A stretch of DNA of 64,000 bases from positions 620,001-684,000 of the forward strand of contig NZ_PYJN01000013.1 in the NCBI RefSeq assembly GCF_003025035.1. The letters run 5' to 3'. A program made the translations under genes and the position numbers. Position 1 is the stretch's first letter; each line of letters starts with the position of its first letter. The notes beneath the pieces were generated by a model, which saw only the letters and a list, made by a program, of their open reading frames with translations, searched no databases and was not told the DNA's origin. The DNA is from Rhizobium sp. SEMIA4064. GTDB lineage: Bacteria; Pseudomonadota; Alphaproteobacteria; Rhizobiales; Rhizobiaceae. This document shows, one piece after another, positions 1-9,000 of the stretch.

Positions 1-527
1 AAGCGGTCCTGGTATTCCGAGAGCTTGAAGAAATAGCTTTCCTCCTGCACCCATTCGACCGGCGTGCCTTGAGGCCCATAGCGCACGCCGTCGGCGCGCA
101 GCTCGGTTTCGTTTTCCTGGTAATAGGCTTCGTCCCGCACCGAATACCAGCCCGCATAGGAATCCTTGTAGATGTCGCCGGCGTCGGCCATCAGGTTCCA
201 GATGTTCTGCGAGGTCTCGTGGTGGCGGGCCTGTGTGGTGCGGATGAAGTCGTCGTTGGACGCGTTCAGCAGCTTGCCCATCGCCTGGAATTCATCGGAA
301 TTGCGATCGGCTAGCTGCTGCGGCGTCAGGCCTTCGGCGCGCGCCGTCTGCTGCATCTTCTGGCCGTGTTCGTCCGTGCCGGTCAGGAAAAACACATCAC
401 GCCCGTCCAGCCGCTGGAAACGCGCCATGGCGTCGGTGGCAATCAGCTCGTAGGCATGGCCGATATGCGGCTTGCCGTTGGGGTAAGCGATCGCGGTGGT
501 GATGTAGAACGGGGTCTTTTCGGTCAT
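1..527 (-). CDS. metG: Methionyl-tRNA synthetase, N-terminal part (runs off the window)
   Basis: Charges tRNA-Met with methionine in the cytoplasm. About 175 N-terminal residues are visible, beginning [20 protein letters not shown]. The class I HIGH signature reads HIGH at residues 21-24, followed by the family-typical TGTDEHG segment. The KMSKS loop and anticodon-binding domain lie beyond the window edge. The ATG at 525-527 is the natural start because the conserved N-terminus begins there. It points the same way as the HolB-Tmk genes, but a gene on the other strand (771-1577) separates it from them. Confidence 0.95.
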   Translation of the reverse strand, partial: MTEKTPFYITTAIAYPNGKPHIGHAYELIATDAMARFQRLDGRDVFFLTGTDEHGQKMQQTARAEGLTPQQLADRNSDEFQAMGKLLNASNDDFIRTTQARHHETSQNIWNLMADAGDIYKDSYAGWYSVRDEAYYQENETELRADGVRYGPQGTPVEWVQEESYFFKLSEYQDR

Positions 528-770
528 ATCAGGCAATGGTCCGGTTTACGGTTTCGTCATTGTTATTCTTGCTCTCGCTCGCTTTAGCGCATGTTTGCCG
601 GGAGCGAAACATCAAGTTTCGCGCACGCAGCATTCCTTGCTTTGTGGGCGTCTCTCGCTTGACTCGATCTCACCTCGGCTTTACCCCTTCAGAAAACCAA
701 AGAGCAGGACAGGGGCCGTCGTGAATTCCATTTTCATTTTTAGCAGCCCGTCCAACGGCTTGAAAGGGCC

Positions 771-1577
771 GTGGCTTTGAGTTTTCCTGCGTCGTTCCAA
801 CCCCTCTATTCTTTTTCCGGCTTCTTCGTCGGCATGCTGGTGGGCATCACCGGTGTCGGCGGCGGGTCGTTGATGACGCCGTTGCTGGTCCTGTTGTTCG
901 GCGTGCATCCGGCTACTGCCGTTGGAACCGATCTTCTTTATGCCGCGATCACCAAGACCGCCGGCACTGCGGTTCACGGCATTCACGGGCGGGTGAACTG
1001 GAAAGTAGTGGGCTTGCTCGCCTCGGGAAGCGTGCCCGCTGCGCTCGCGATGCTGTGGATCATGGCTGGCGTCAATCGCGAGAGCCCAGCGGTTGCCCAT
1101 GCGATCACCGTGTCCCTGGGCTGTCTCCTGTTTCTGACGTCATTGATGCTGATCTTTCGCGGCCAGGTGCTGAGCGCTATCCGGAAATGGCGGGGCGAGC
1201 GCGGGACGCTGACGCCCCGCACCGTCGCGCTGCTGACGCTCGTCCTTGGTCTTATGCTCGGCACGCTCGTCACCATGACATCCGTCGGCGCCGGCGCGCT
1301 CGGCGTCACCGTGCTGCTGGTGCTCTATCCGCACCTCGATGTGCGCGAGATCGTCGGCTCGGACATCGTCCACGCCGTGCCGCTGACCTTGATCGGCGGC
1401 ATGGGCTACTGGTTCATCGGCGAGATCAACTGGACGATGTTGTTCGCACTGCTGCTTGGCTCGATTCCCGGCATCGTCGCAGGCAGCCTGCTGGCGCCGC
1501 GCCTGCACGAGCGGCTGATCCGGATGGTTCTAGCCGTCACCTTGATGATCGTTGCCTGGAAACTACTCTTTCCTTAA
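771..1577 (+). CDS. TSUP-family (TauE/SafE) membrane permease
   Basis: Predicted inner-membrane anion exporter of the sulfite/organosulfonate (TSUP, TauE/SafE) family, 268 residues with about eight hydrophobic segments. The N-terminal half has the family-typical glycine-rich stretch GITGVGGGSLMTPLL (residues 24-38), and a second related repeat starts near residue 166 (TSVGAGALG). The start is GTG at 771, with an AAAGG a few bases upstream; there is no better ATG before the first membrane helix. Its TAA stop overlaps the stop of convergent holB, so the two genes meet within four bases. The substrate cannot be told from sequence; sulfite, sulfonate or another anion are possible. Confidence 0.85.
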   Translation: MALSFPASFQPLYSFSGFFVGMLVGITGVGGGSLMTPLLVLLFGVHPATAVGTDLLYAAITKTAGTAVHGIHGRVNWKVVGLLASGSVPAALAMLWIMAGVNRESPAVAHAITVSLGCLLFLTSLMLIFRGQVLSAIRKWRGERGTLTPRTVALLTLVLGLMLGTLVTMTSVGAGALGVTVLLVLYPHLDVREIVGSDIVHAVPLTLIGGMGYWFIGEINWTMLFALLLGSIPGIVAGSLLAPRLHERLIRMVLAVTLMIVAWKLLFP

Positions 1578-2611
1578 GCGGAAAGCTGCTGCTTCAGATC
1601 GCCGAGAATAGTGATGATCGTTTGCTTGCGGTCGAGGTTATAAGCCTGTGATACGGTAAGCCGCTCGGTGACATCGGCATAGAGCCGGGCAAGTCTTTCG
1701 GCCACGGTGAGGTGTCCCTCCAGAGCAGCCGCCCTCGCCCGGGCCATGATGTCGTCGCCGATATGGGACACGAAGAAGCCGAAGATCGTGTCGCTTTCCT
1801 TCGCCGAAAGGGCGTCGGCGAGGCGATGCATTGCCCGGCGTGCCGCAGGACCATCCGTCGAGATGACCTGCTCATAGGCCGCGACGATCTCGCCGCCGCC
1901 ATAGTTCAGCAATTTCAGGGCTTCGCTGACGCTCCCCTTGGCCGCAGCAAGCAAATCCGCGCCCTGCCCCGGTGACAAGCCAATACCGAGATGTGCCAGC
2001 GCCTTCCCCAAAGCATCGTCGCTCAGCGGCGCCAGTTTTAGCGGTAGGCAGCGCGAGCGGATGGTCGGCAGCAGCTTGCCCGGCGCATGCGACAGTACCA
2101 GGAACAGCGCCCGCTTCGGCGGCTCCTCGAGGATCTTCAAGATGGCATTGGCAGCGCTGCGATTGAGATCGTCGGCCGGATCGATGATGACGATGCGCCA
2201 ATTGCCGGTGCCGGAGGTCTGTGAAAAGAACTTGCCGGCACGGCGCACCTCATCAACGGTGATCGCGGACTTTACCTTGCCGGTCTTGTCGTCGACCGGA
2301 CGGGCAAGATGCAGCAGGTTGTGCGAGGCTCCGCCGGAAATCTGCCGGCTGATAGCGGAAGCCGGGTCTGGGTCGCCGATCGTCTCGGGCGCCGTGGCAG
2401 GATCGGGGTAAGACAGGACATGATTGGCAAAGCGAAAGGCGAGCGTTGCCTTGCCGATGCCTTCCGATCCCTCGATCAGAACGGCATGGTGACCCTTGCC
2501 CGAGCGATAGGATTGCGCCAGGAAGGCTTCGGCCTCCTCATGGCCGAAGAGACGCGTGTTATCCTGCGGCGCAATCGCACCGTCGAGAACGCCTGGCCGC
2601 TCTTCGCTCAT
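1574..2611 (-). CDS. holB: DNA polymerase III delta-prime subunit
   Basis: Stator subunit of the clamp loader that places the sliding clamp on primed DNA. The protein has 345 residues. A P-loop-like GSEGIGKA lies at residues 48-55, and a clamp-loader SRC motif (IRSRCLPL) near residue 190 supplies the trans-acting arginine in this family. The delta-prime fold continues into the C-terminal helical collar. Its ATG overlaps the TGA of tmk by four bases (ATGA), which indicates translational coupling. The gene pair tmk-holB is a common arrangement in alphaproteobacteria. Confidence 0.92.
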   Translation of the reverse strand: MSEERPGVLDGAIAPQDNTRLFGHEEAEAFLAQSYRSGKGHHAVLIEGSEGIGKATLAFRFANHVLSYPDPATAPETIGDPDPASAISRQISGGASHNLLHLARPVDDKTGKVKSAITVDEVRRAGKFFSQTSGTGNWRIVIIDPADDLNRSAANAILKILEEPPKRALFLVLSHAPGKLLPTIRSRCLPLKLAPLSDDALGKALAHLGIGLSPGQGADLLAAAKGSVSEALKLLNYGGGEIVAAYEQVISTDGPAARRAMHRLADALSAKESDTIFGFFVSHIGDDIMARARAAALEGHLTVAERLARLYADVTERLTVSQAYNLDRKQTIITILGDLKQQLSA

Positions 2612-3291
2612 TGCGCCACTTCCGGTCTGACGGCTGGCATACCGTCTGCTGATGTCAGCCGCTCTTCGACGATGCTGGCAATTTCATCGGCAATGTCATT
2701 TTCGGAGCGCTGCGCATCGATGACGTGACAGCGGCCGGGGTCGCGCGCTGCTATGTCGAGAAAGGCCTCGCGGCGCTTCTCATGCGTCTGCATTTCCTCT
2801 TTCTCGAAACGATCCGGTGCAGCGCTTGCCGAAGCACGCTTGCGGGCACGCTCCAGGCCGATCTTGGCGGGAATATCAAGGATCAGCGTGCAGTCCGGCA
2901 CCACGCCGTTGACCGCGACGCGTTGCAGAGCCTCGATGAAATCAGGTTCGAGATTGCCGGTAACGCCTTGATAGACGCGCGAGGAATCCATGAAGCGATC
3001 GCAAAGTACGATCGTACCGCGCGCGAGCGCAGGGCGGATGACCTCTTCGACGTGATCGTTGCGCGCGGCGGCAAACAGGATCGCCTCCATGCGCGTGCCG
3101 AACATTTCCGCTGCACCCGAAAGCAGGACATGCCGCACCGCCTCCGCACCCGGCGAGCCGCCCGGTTCCCGCGTCACCAGCACGTCATGACCGAGCCCGC
3201 GCAACCGTTCCGCCAGGCGGCGAATCTGGGTCGATTTGCCTGCCCCTTCCCCGCCTTCAAAGCTCACGAACAATCCGGTTGCATCAGCCAA
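2608..3291 (-). CDS. tmk: Thymidylate kinase
   Basis: Phosphorylates dTMP to dTDP in the dTTP pathway. The protein has 227 residues, close to the usual family length. The P-loop [11 protein letters not shown] lies at residues 11-21, and the DR motif typical of TMP kinases reads LCDRFMDSS near residue 97. The reading frame ends in an ATGA overlap with holB, so the two are likely cotranscribed. DacC lies about 150 bases upstream on the same strand. Confidence 0.95.
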   Translation of the reverse strand: MADATGLFVSFEGGEGAGKSTQIRRLAERLRGLGHDVLVTREPGGSPGAEAVRHVLLSGAAEMFGTRMEAILFAAARNDHVEEVIRPALARGTIVLCDRFMDSSRVYQGVTGNLEPDFIEALQRVAVNGVVPDCTLILDIPAKIGLERARKRASASAAPDRFEKEEMQTHEKRREAFLDIAARDPGRCHVIDAQRSENDIADEIASIVEERLTSADGMPAVRPEVAQ

Positions 3292-3444
3292 TGATCATGT
3301 CCTGCACTTGTTTTCCGCATTTTTGCCGTAGCGTGACCTGTGCCCTGTTTAACCCAAGATGTTCGCCGGCGAAACCACGCAAACTATCCGAGCCTGACAT
3401 TCTATATAGGCTGTAAACAAGGGATTTCACAGGACGGGAAACAA

Positions 3445-4659
3445 TCAAGTCGGCGTCGGCGTGTCCCAAAGCCAGGAGAACAGCAGCGATTCCGTCAGCT
3501 CCATGAAGGCATCGAAGGCGCGGCTGCTGAGCGTCCCCTGGGCGACTGCATCTTTTGTATAGAGCGGCAATTCGCGCAACAGCCGCGCGCCGGAAAAGAC
3601 GCGAAGCGTGCCCGCTTCGTAGCCGGCTGCGACGGGCGCCGTCAGCGGCCAGCGATAGACGATGCGGGCCGACAGGCGGTCGGGATTGTTGAGCGGCACA
3701 TAGACATCGACCGGGACCTTGGCGAGCAGGCCGACCGTCGACTGCGCGCCACCATAGACGCTGGCATCGCCGATCACCTCGCCATCGGCAAAGATGCGCT
3801 GGCTCTTGAAGTTGCTGAGGCCCCATTCCAGCACGCGGCGGGTTTCCTCGGTGCGTTCCTTGTCCGATTTCAGGCCGCCAAGCGCCAGGAACAGCCGCCG
3901 GCCGTCGCGCTGGATGGAAGCGACGATCGAATAGCCCTCGCCCTCCGTAAAGCCGGTGCCGAGGCCGTCGACGCCGATATTCAGCAAGAGCAGCGGATTG
4001 CGGTTGCGCTGGTAGATCCTGTTCCAGGTAAAATCCGCCTGGCCGAGGTATTTGTAGAGATCGGCGTGTTTCTGCTGCAGGTCCTGCGCCAGCGTCACCA
4101 GTTCGTGTACGGAGACCTTGCTGCCGCCATTGGGATCGTCAGGATCCGGAAGACCGGTGGAATTGGTGAAGACCGCTTTCGGCATGCCGATCTCGCGCGC
4201 ATGCGCCGTCATGCGCCGGGCGAATTCCGTTTCATTCACGGAAATGCCTTCGGCAAGGATCATGCAGCCGTCATTGGCCTGCTGCACGGCGACACCCTGG
4301 ATCAGGTCGCCGACACGCACGCGCGATTTCAGCGCTGCGAACATGGTCGATGCGCGCGACGGTGCGCCACCCTTGCGCCAGGCATTTTCGGAAACGGGAT
4401 ATTCCGTATCGAGCGAAATCTCCCCTCGCCCGACAGCATCGAAGATAACATCGAGGGTCATCAGCTTGGCAAGCGAGGCCGGGGAAATCGGTTGATTCTC
4501 ATCCTTGGCGAGCAGGATCGTGCCGGTGGAGGCTTCGATCATGAAGGCCTGTGCGGCCTTGGTGTCGAAAGCGGGCGCCGGTGCCTGTTGCGCGACGGCT
4601 GGCAGGCACTCAATTCCGATAAGGAAGAAGGAAAACGCGAAAAAGAGGCGTCTTAGCAT
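3445..4659 (-). CDS. D-alanyl-D-alanine carboxypeptidase family protein (DacC/DacF-like)
   Basis: Penicillin-binding protein of the peptidase S11 family, expected to trim the terminal D-Ala of peptidoglycan side chains in the periplasm. The protein has 404 residues and an N-terminal signal peptide ending near AQQAPA. The first catalytic motif SxxK is present as SLAK (PASLAKLM). The second motif, normally SxN, reads QAN (VQQANDGCM), and the third, normally KTG, reads GTG (DGLGTGFTEG). The overall fold and the S11 C-terminal domain appear intact. It sits between rlpA and tmk, a setting that agrees with cell-envelope work. Catalytic competence is uncertain because two of the three motifs are altered. 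Confidence 0.85.
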   Translation of the reverse strand: MLRRLFFAFSFFLIGIECLPAVAQQAPAPAFDTKAAQAFMIEASTGTILLAKDENQPISPASLAKLMTLDVIFDAVGRGEISLDTEYPVSENAWRKGGAPSRASTMFAALKSRVRVGDLIQGVAVQQANDGCMILAEGISVNETEFARRMTAHAREIGMPKAVFTNSTGLPDPDDPNGGSKVSVHELVTLAQDLQQKHADLYKYLGQADFTWNRIYQRNRNPLLLLNIGVDGLGTGFTEGEGYSIVASIQRDGRRLFLALGGLKSDKERTEETRRVLEWGLSNFKSQRIFADGEVIGDASVYGGAQSTVGLLAKVPVDVYVPLNNPDRLSARIVYRWPLTAPVAAGYEAGTLRVFSGARLLRELPLYTKDAVAQGTLSSRAFDAFMELTESLLFSWLWDTPTPT

Positions 4660-4729
4660 GCCGGCTCCCCAATCCGATCGACCCCAAAATCATATTAGCC
4701 AGGGGTGAAGATTCAGGCAATGACGCCGA

Positions 4730-5887
4730 TCATTCGACTTGCGTTTGAGCTTGATGCTGACGGTGATAGGCGGAGAGGATCGATTCCTGCGTCAGCCCGT
4801 CATTGCGCACCATGACAGCATCGAAAGCGAGATCGACATAGACTGTCTTGACCGGTGCGTCCTGATAGGCAGCGAGTGACGACGGCGCATCGAGGCTCGC
4901 CATGCCCGGTGCGAAATCCGGACGCTCATAGGGAACGGGGCCGATCTGCGGCAGAACGACCATCGTCGGCTCGACGGGATCAACCGACGGCATGGCGCCG
5001 CCGTTCCAGGTCATCGGCGGCGGATTGTTGCGCTTGTTACCGTTGTAGGAGGTCGGCGTCGAGCCGGCAAAGGCGGTCGCGGAATAAGGCGACTGCCGCA
5101 GGATCGGCGCGAGCGATGGCGCGGTGTTGAAGCTGCGCTGCTGGCGGTTCGGTCGGCGGACACTATCGGAATCAGGCAGTTGATCGGCGGTAATGCCGCC
5201 ATTCGAAGCGACCATCACGCCCGTTGCGATCTGGCCGCCGGGATTGATGCTCGGCAGGCGCGAGCCCTTCGGAATGTAGGAGGCCATCAGATAGGGGTCG
5301 TCATGGCCGTCCATGCGGGCGCGGCCGACATATTGCACGCGCACGTCGCCGGTGCCGCTGTGTTGAAGGTCGAGCATCTGCGCCGTCTTATTGGAAAGAT
5401 CGATGATGCGGCCAGGATGATAAGGCCCGCGATCGTTCACACGCACGATGATGGAGGAACCGGTTTCGACGTTGGTGACGCGCGCATAGCTCGGCAGCGG
5501 AAAGGTCGGATGCGCGGCGGTGAGCGCCTGCTGGTCGTAGACCTCGCCGTTTGCGGTCAGGCGTCCGTGAAAGGCCGAGCCATACCAGGAAGCGATACCG
5601 ACCTTGTTATAGGCATAGTCTTCCTTGGGATAATACCACTGGCCCTTGACCTGGTAGGGATTGCCGACCATGAACCGGCCGCCGCCCTTCGGGATCGGTC
5701 CGTTGAAGGCAACCCGCGGGCTCGCCTTAACGCCGTATTCTTTTTCAGAGAAATATTCTTTGCCGTGCTGACGCTTCGTCGCAACCTGCTGGGAGGTTCC
5801 GCAGGCGGAAACGGTGGCGCACATCAGAGAGAGAGCAAACCAACGCATACCCGTTGCGTATGTCACCGCACGATTCTCGAATTTCAT
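4730..5887 (-). CDS. rlpA: Septal-ring RlpA family protein (lipoprotein)
   Basis: RlpA-type double-psi beta-barrel protein. Family members bind denuded peptidoglycan or act as lytic transglycosylases at the septum. The start chosen is ATG at 5885-5887 (MKFENRAVTY); a later in-frame Met (MRWFALSL, 5848) is also possible. The hydrophobic stretch ends in SAC, which fits a lipobox and a lipid-anchored cysteine. The barrel runs from GIASWYGSAFHGR through NDRGPYHPGRIIDLS (about residues 96-185 from the chosen start). The long C-terminal part is Pro/Ser/Asn-rich and low in complexity, and no SPOR domain is evident. Confidence 0.9.
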   Translation of the reverse strand: MKFENRAVTYATGMRWFALSLMCATVSACGTSQQVATKRQHGKEYFSEKEYGVKASPRVAFNGPIPKGGGRFMVGNPYQVKGQWYYPKEDYAYNKVGIASWYGSAFHGRLTANGEVYDQQALTAAHPTFPLPSYARVTNVETGSSIIVRVNDRGPYHPGRIIDLSNKTAQMLDLQHSGTGDVRVQYVGRARMDGHDDPYLMASYIPKGSRLPSINPGGQIATGVMVASNGGITADQLPDSDSVRRPNRQQRSFNTAPSLAPILRQSPYSATAFAGSTPTSYNGNKRNNPPPMTWNGGAMPSVDPVEPTMVVLPQIGPVPYERPDFAPGMASLDAPSSLAAYQDAPVKTVYVDLAFDAVMVRNDGLTQESILSAYHRQHQAQTQVE

Positions 5888-6242
5888 CTGTCCCACGCCG
5901 TTAATCAAATTACTATGGCAAGGCATGCACCGGCATATCCCTCAACCGGTTTCCTGCTACGCCTCAATCACCTAACGGTACTTTAATCATGATTGCATGT
6001 TGTCGAATTTGCGATCGGATTTAAGCGGAAACGGATATTTCTGAAGATTATGGTTAATGAATGACTAAAATTGGCTAAGCTGAAGTAGTGGCGCTGAGTG
6101 TATTTCCAGTCCACTGATGGCTTCCCCGGATCGCGACAGACGCGATCGGATTGCTATTGCACTCGGCATATTTGGGGGCAGTTCTTTCAGGCGCCTGTCT
6201 CAAGACGCATCAGTATTTTGTCGTGATAGATATCGCCAACTA
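5888..6242. other. Intergenic region between rlpA and the ECF sigma gene
   Basis: About 355 bases without a convincing gene, noticeably richer in A and T than the surroundings. It should carry the rlpA promoter, reading leftward. A perfect 10-base palindrome AATCATGATT lies at 5985-5994, about 100 bases upstream of the rlpA start. No clear terminator for the sigma gene was found. Confidence 0.6.
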
Positions 6243-7115
6243 TCAGTGTGGCATCGCGCCGATAGCATGCCGCAGCTTGTCCGGATTGCGCGTGCAGTAG
6301 ATGGCAACGACCTTTTTCTGCTCTATGTGCAGCGCGGTCGTCTGCACGACATTGCCGCCTTCCACCGTTACGAAACCTGGTAAGCCATCGATGACGGTAT
6401 AGTGGATCAGTTGTGAGGGTTGCGCCCGGAAAATTCGTGCCAACTGCTCATGAAGCAGCATGACGGCTGTGAGCCCGATGTGTGGCCGCCGCGACGTCGC
6501 CACCTTGCCGCCACCGTCGGCATAGACAACGACATCCTCGGAAAGCAAGGCTTGAAGGGCTGCCATGTCTCCCGTTCTCGACGCAGTGAAGAAGGCGGTG
6601 GCAAGCTTGAGCCCCTGCTCCTTGTCGACGGCAAAACGAGGCCGGGCCTCAGCGACATGCGCCCTCGCCCGGCTTGCAAGCTTGCGGCAAGTGGCAGCTT
6701 CGCGACCGATTGCTGAGGAGACGTCGTCGAAATCCATGCCGAACACGTCATGCAGGAGAAAGGCGGCACGCTCCAGAGGTGAAAGACGCTCCAGCGCTAG
6801 CATCAGGGGCAAGGTTATGTCATCGGCCGCATCGCCGTCCTCCGGATCGAAGATCGGTTCGGGCAGCCAGGACCCCACATAGGACTCCCGGCGACGGCGA
6901 GCGGATTTCAACTCGTTCAGACAAAGCCTGGTGACGATGGTCCGAAGGAATGCCGCCGGTTCGCGAACGGAGGCATGATCGGTCCCAAGCCAGCGCAGCC
7001 AAGCATTCTGCACGATATCCTCCGCGTCCGCGACGGATCCGAGCATCCTATAGGCAAGCCGGACGAGGCGCGGGCGCTGTTCGGAAAAGATCGGATCGGA
7101 AGGCGCCTCAGTCAT
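6243..7115 (-). CDS. RNA polymerase sigma factor, ECF41/SigJ type
   Basis: Extracytoplasmic-function sigma factor with sigma2 and sigma4 regions followed by a SnoaL-like (NTF2-fold) C-terminal domain. Family hallmarks are visible: the linker YVGSWLPEPI between sigma2 and sigma4, DGGGK in the C-terminal domain, and a terminal NPDKL. In ECF41 sigmas this domain replaces an anti-sigma factor and tunes activity. The start chosen is ATG at 7115 (MTEAPSDPIFSEQRP); an upstream in-frame start at 7157 would add 14 residues. It lies downstream of a flavodoxin-like oxidoreductase, as expected from the known link between ECF41 genes and oxidoreductases, carboxymuconolactone decarboxylases or epimerases. 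Confidence 0.9.
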   Translation of the reverse strand: MTEAPSDPIFSEQRPRLVRLAYRMLGSVADAEDIVQNAWLRWLGTDHASVREPAAFLRTIVTRLCLNELKSARRRRESYVGSWLPEPIFDPEDGDAADDITLPLMLALERLSPLERAAFLLHDVFGMDFDDVSSAIGREAATCRKLASRARAHVAEARPRFAVDKEQGLKLATAFFTASRTGDMAALQALLSEDVVVYADGGGKVATSRRPHIGLTAVMLLHEQLARIFRAQPSQLIHYTVIDGLPGFVTVEGGNVVQTTALHIEQKKVVAIYCTRNPDKLRHAIGAMPH

Positions 7116-7175
7116 GGGCGGCAAGAGCGTATTGGAGCGGGGCGGCTTGGCGGCCACGAACGAACTGCAGCGTCG

Positions 7176-7733
7176 TCACAACGCCACACGCCGCCCAAGA
7201 TAGCGCGCAGTCGCGAGATCGGATGCTGGCGGCGCGGTCTCCGGGCCTTCATCCGTGTTCGCCTGTGCCGCCGCACCGAGCCAGAAACCGAGACGGTTCA
7301 TGTCCTCTTCGGAGCCGGTTGAGGAGCAGTTCGCCGGCGGAAGATCGAGGCCGACCCAATGCATTCCGTGCTGCGCCGCAAAGATCATCATCTGAATCAA
7401 CGTCGAAAGCTTGTCACCGGATCGTGACCCGGAGGTGGTGAAGCCAGCCGCGATCTTGTCCTTCCACAGATAGCCGCTGGCGAGAACGGCATGCGATGTT
7501 GCCTCCTGGAAAGCTTTGAACGACGCGGAGACTGAGCCCATATAGGTCGGCGACCCAAAGATGATCGCCTGCGCCGCATTGAGATCATCCCAGTGGCGCT
7601 CCACCTTGTCCACACTCAGCAGAAGGGCCTCCATCCCCTCGACCTGCTCAACACCCGCCGTCACGGCTTCGGCCTGACGGCCCGTATGCCCGTAGCCGCT
7701 ATGATAGACGATTGCGATACGCTGGCGGATCAT
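7176..7733 (-). CDS. Flavodoxin-like NAD(P)H-dependent oxidoreductase (WrbA-like)
   Basis: FMN-binding flavodoxin-fold protein of 185 residues. The N-terminus IAIVYHSGYGHTGRQAEAV is a phosphate-binding loop typical of WrbA/NADPH-dependent FMN reductases, and FGSPTYMGSVSASFKAF matches the second FMN loop. The start is ATG at 7731-7733, with AGGAG just upstream. A signal resembling an ECF41 promoter (7770-7795) lies about 37-62 bases upstream of this start, and the sigma gene follows about 60 bases downstream. The two genes are therefore likely one autoregulated unit. The physiological substrate is unknown; quinones or reactive electrophiles are guesses. Confidence 0.85.
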   Translation of the reverse strand: MIRQRIAIVYHSGYGHTGRQAEAVTAGVEQVEGMEALLLSVDKVERHWDDLNAAQAIIFGSPTYMGSVSASFKAFQEATSHAVLASGYLWKDKIAAGFTTSGSRSGDKLSTLIQMMIFAAQHGMHWVGLDLPPANCSSTGSEEDMNRLGFWLGAAAQANTDEGPETAPPASDLATARYLGRRVAL

Positions 7734-7769
7734 TGTTTTCTCCTTCGAAAATGGTGTTGCGAAGGACAT

Positions 7770-7795
7770 GACAAGGTAGGGGGCTGATTGTGACA
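7770..7795 (-). promoter_or_regulatory. Candidate ECF41-dependent promoter
   Basis: On the minus strand TGTCACA (7795-7789) is followed after 15 bases by TGTC (7773-7770), and the start codon of the flavodoxin-like gene is 36 bases further on. From memory, ECF41 sigma factors recognise a TGTCACA -35 element and a CGTC-like -10 element about 16 bases apart. The position directly upstream of the operon that encodes an ECF41 sigma makes autoregulation likely. The -10 differs from that consensus at one base and the spacer by one. Confidence 0.6.
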
Positions 7796-8022
7796 TGGTC
7801 AGGTGTTTTTTGACGGTCGTCGGCTGTCCTCATCATGACACCTTGGATTCTCTGTTCGCATGTTTTGCCGGGAATGCAGGCTGATGCAGCCGAACAAGTT
7901 GACGCGGCGTTGCAAGTCGCTATAAGCGCAAATCGGAAACTGAAGTAGCTGCGACGCGCGTAATCAATCACGGCGGCAGCACTTGATATTAGAAGAATAA
8001 AATCCTTTAATATCAAACTGAT

Positions 8023-8112
8023 GGAAGAGTGTCCGAGTGGTTTAAGGAACCGGTCTTGAAAACCGGCGTGCGGGAAACCGTACCGTGGGTTCGAATCCCA
8101 CCTCTTCCGCCA
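8023..8112 (+). tRNA. tRNA-Ser (anticodon UGA)
   Basis: Acceptor arms GGAAGAG (8023-8029) and CTCTTCC (8102-8108) pair perfectly, followed by discriminator G and an encoded CCA (8110-8112). The anticodon loop CTTGAAA places anticodon TGA at 8057-8059. The TTCGAATCC T-arm is canonical, and a long variable arm (GCGTGCGGGAAACCGTACC region) fits a class II serine tRNA. The tRNA reads UCA and related serine codons. Confidence 0.97.
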
Positions 8113-8216
8113 AAAGCCCAATCTATCAATCGTGGATCACGAGGCATCTTACTTATCCGGTTGGGCCGGTTTCAGATGCCTAGTTTGGCTGGGGCTTTGA
8201 CAGCCATACACATTTA

Positions 8217-8738
8217 TTATTTTGCATTGAACTGCTTTTGGAACGTCGTGAGCGCATCGCGATTTTGGTTGCTCAACTGAACGCTCTGATCACTTTTCTT
8301 AAGGAGATCTTCAAAAAATGTAGGTTGGCTGTATTTTCCCCAGTCGAATTTTACTGGTGGCTTAGCTCCCCCGTCTTGGGGGGCTGGATTTTGCGACGTC
8401 TGACCACCCGCTTCCAGCCTATTAAGTCGCTCATTTGCAACTTTTAAGGCTTCCGTGGTCTGCTTTATCGTTTCATTAGCTTGTATGTTGTCCTCAGCCA
8501 ATTTTTTAACTTGACTAGCAAGATCAGCAGTCTCATCGCGCCGGGTATATTTGAGGCCACCATTAGACCATTCAAAATTGGAGACTGATGGAAGAAGCAT
8601 CAGCGCAGCGCCCGCAGCCAGCACCATAGCGTGGCCGGAAGAAACTTCTCTACCTTGAAAGATCAAAATAAGCGTGATCGCTACGATGACTATGCCTGAC
8701 AATGAGGCAATATTATCAGATGTGAAGATGCCCATCAC
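8217..8738 (-). CDS. Small membrane-anchored coiled-coil protein, function unknown
   Basis: A 173-residue protein that I do not recognise. Two hydrophobic segments lie near residues 12-29 and 37-50, then a charged and polar helix (about residues 68-110, DLASQVKKLAEDNIQANETIKQ) that looks like a coiled coil, then a Pro/Gly-rich linker and a C-terminal helix rich in Gln and Asn. The likely topology is two N-terminal membrane helices with a cytoplasmic or periplasmic coiled coil. The gene starts about 100 bases beyond the tRNA-Ser 3' end, reads toward it, and is lower in GC than its neighbours. That fits an accessory gene acquired at the tRNA. Confidence 0.65.
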   Translation of the reverse strand: MMGIFTSDNIASLSGIVIVAITLILIFQGREVSSGHAMVLAAGAALMLLPSVSNFEWSNGGLKYTRRDETADLASQVKKLAEDNIQANETIKQTTEALKVANERLNRLEAGGQTSQNPAPQDGGAKPPVKFDWGKYSQPTFFEDLLKKSDQSVQLSNQNRDALTTFQKQFNAK

Positions 8739-9000
8739 GACTACTCCCCCAAAGTTGTGAACATAGATAATGCCTCAACGATAGGAAAAGTAAATTGGTG
8801 GAGTACCAGCTCAAATTCCGCACATTTTCCATATGGCGTAACGGAAACCGGCAGGCTTGATGAAGTGAGTTTCTTTCCACTACTGAGCAATTTTTGGCCC
8901 GTCGCCAGCATTTTCCCTGCACGCGTTGGCGCGTCTAAGGTGTTGACGCTCAAGCAGAAGAACTCTGCGTCCAACGAATTCGCTCACGCAGATGGTGCCG

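Noticed and set aside
8741..8974. A 77-residue minus-strand reading frame between the tRNA-linked gene and the zinc-ribbon gene
   Set aside because: TTG start without a ribosome site and no recognisable features.
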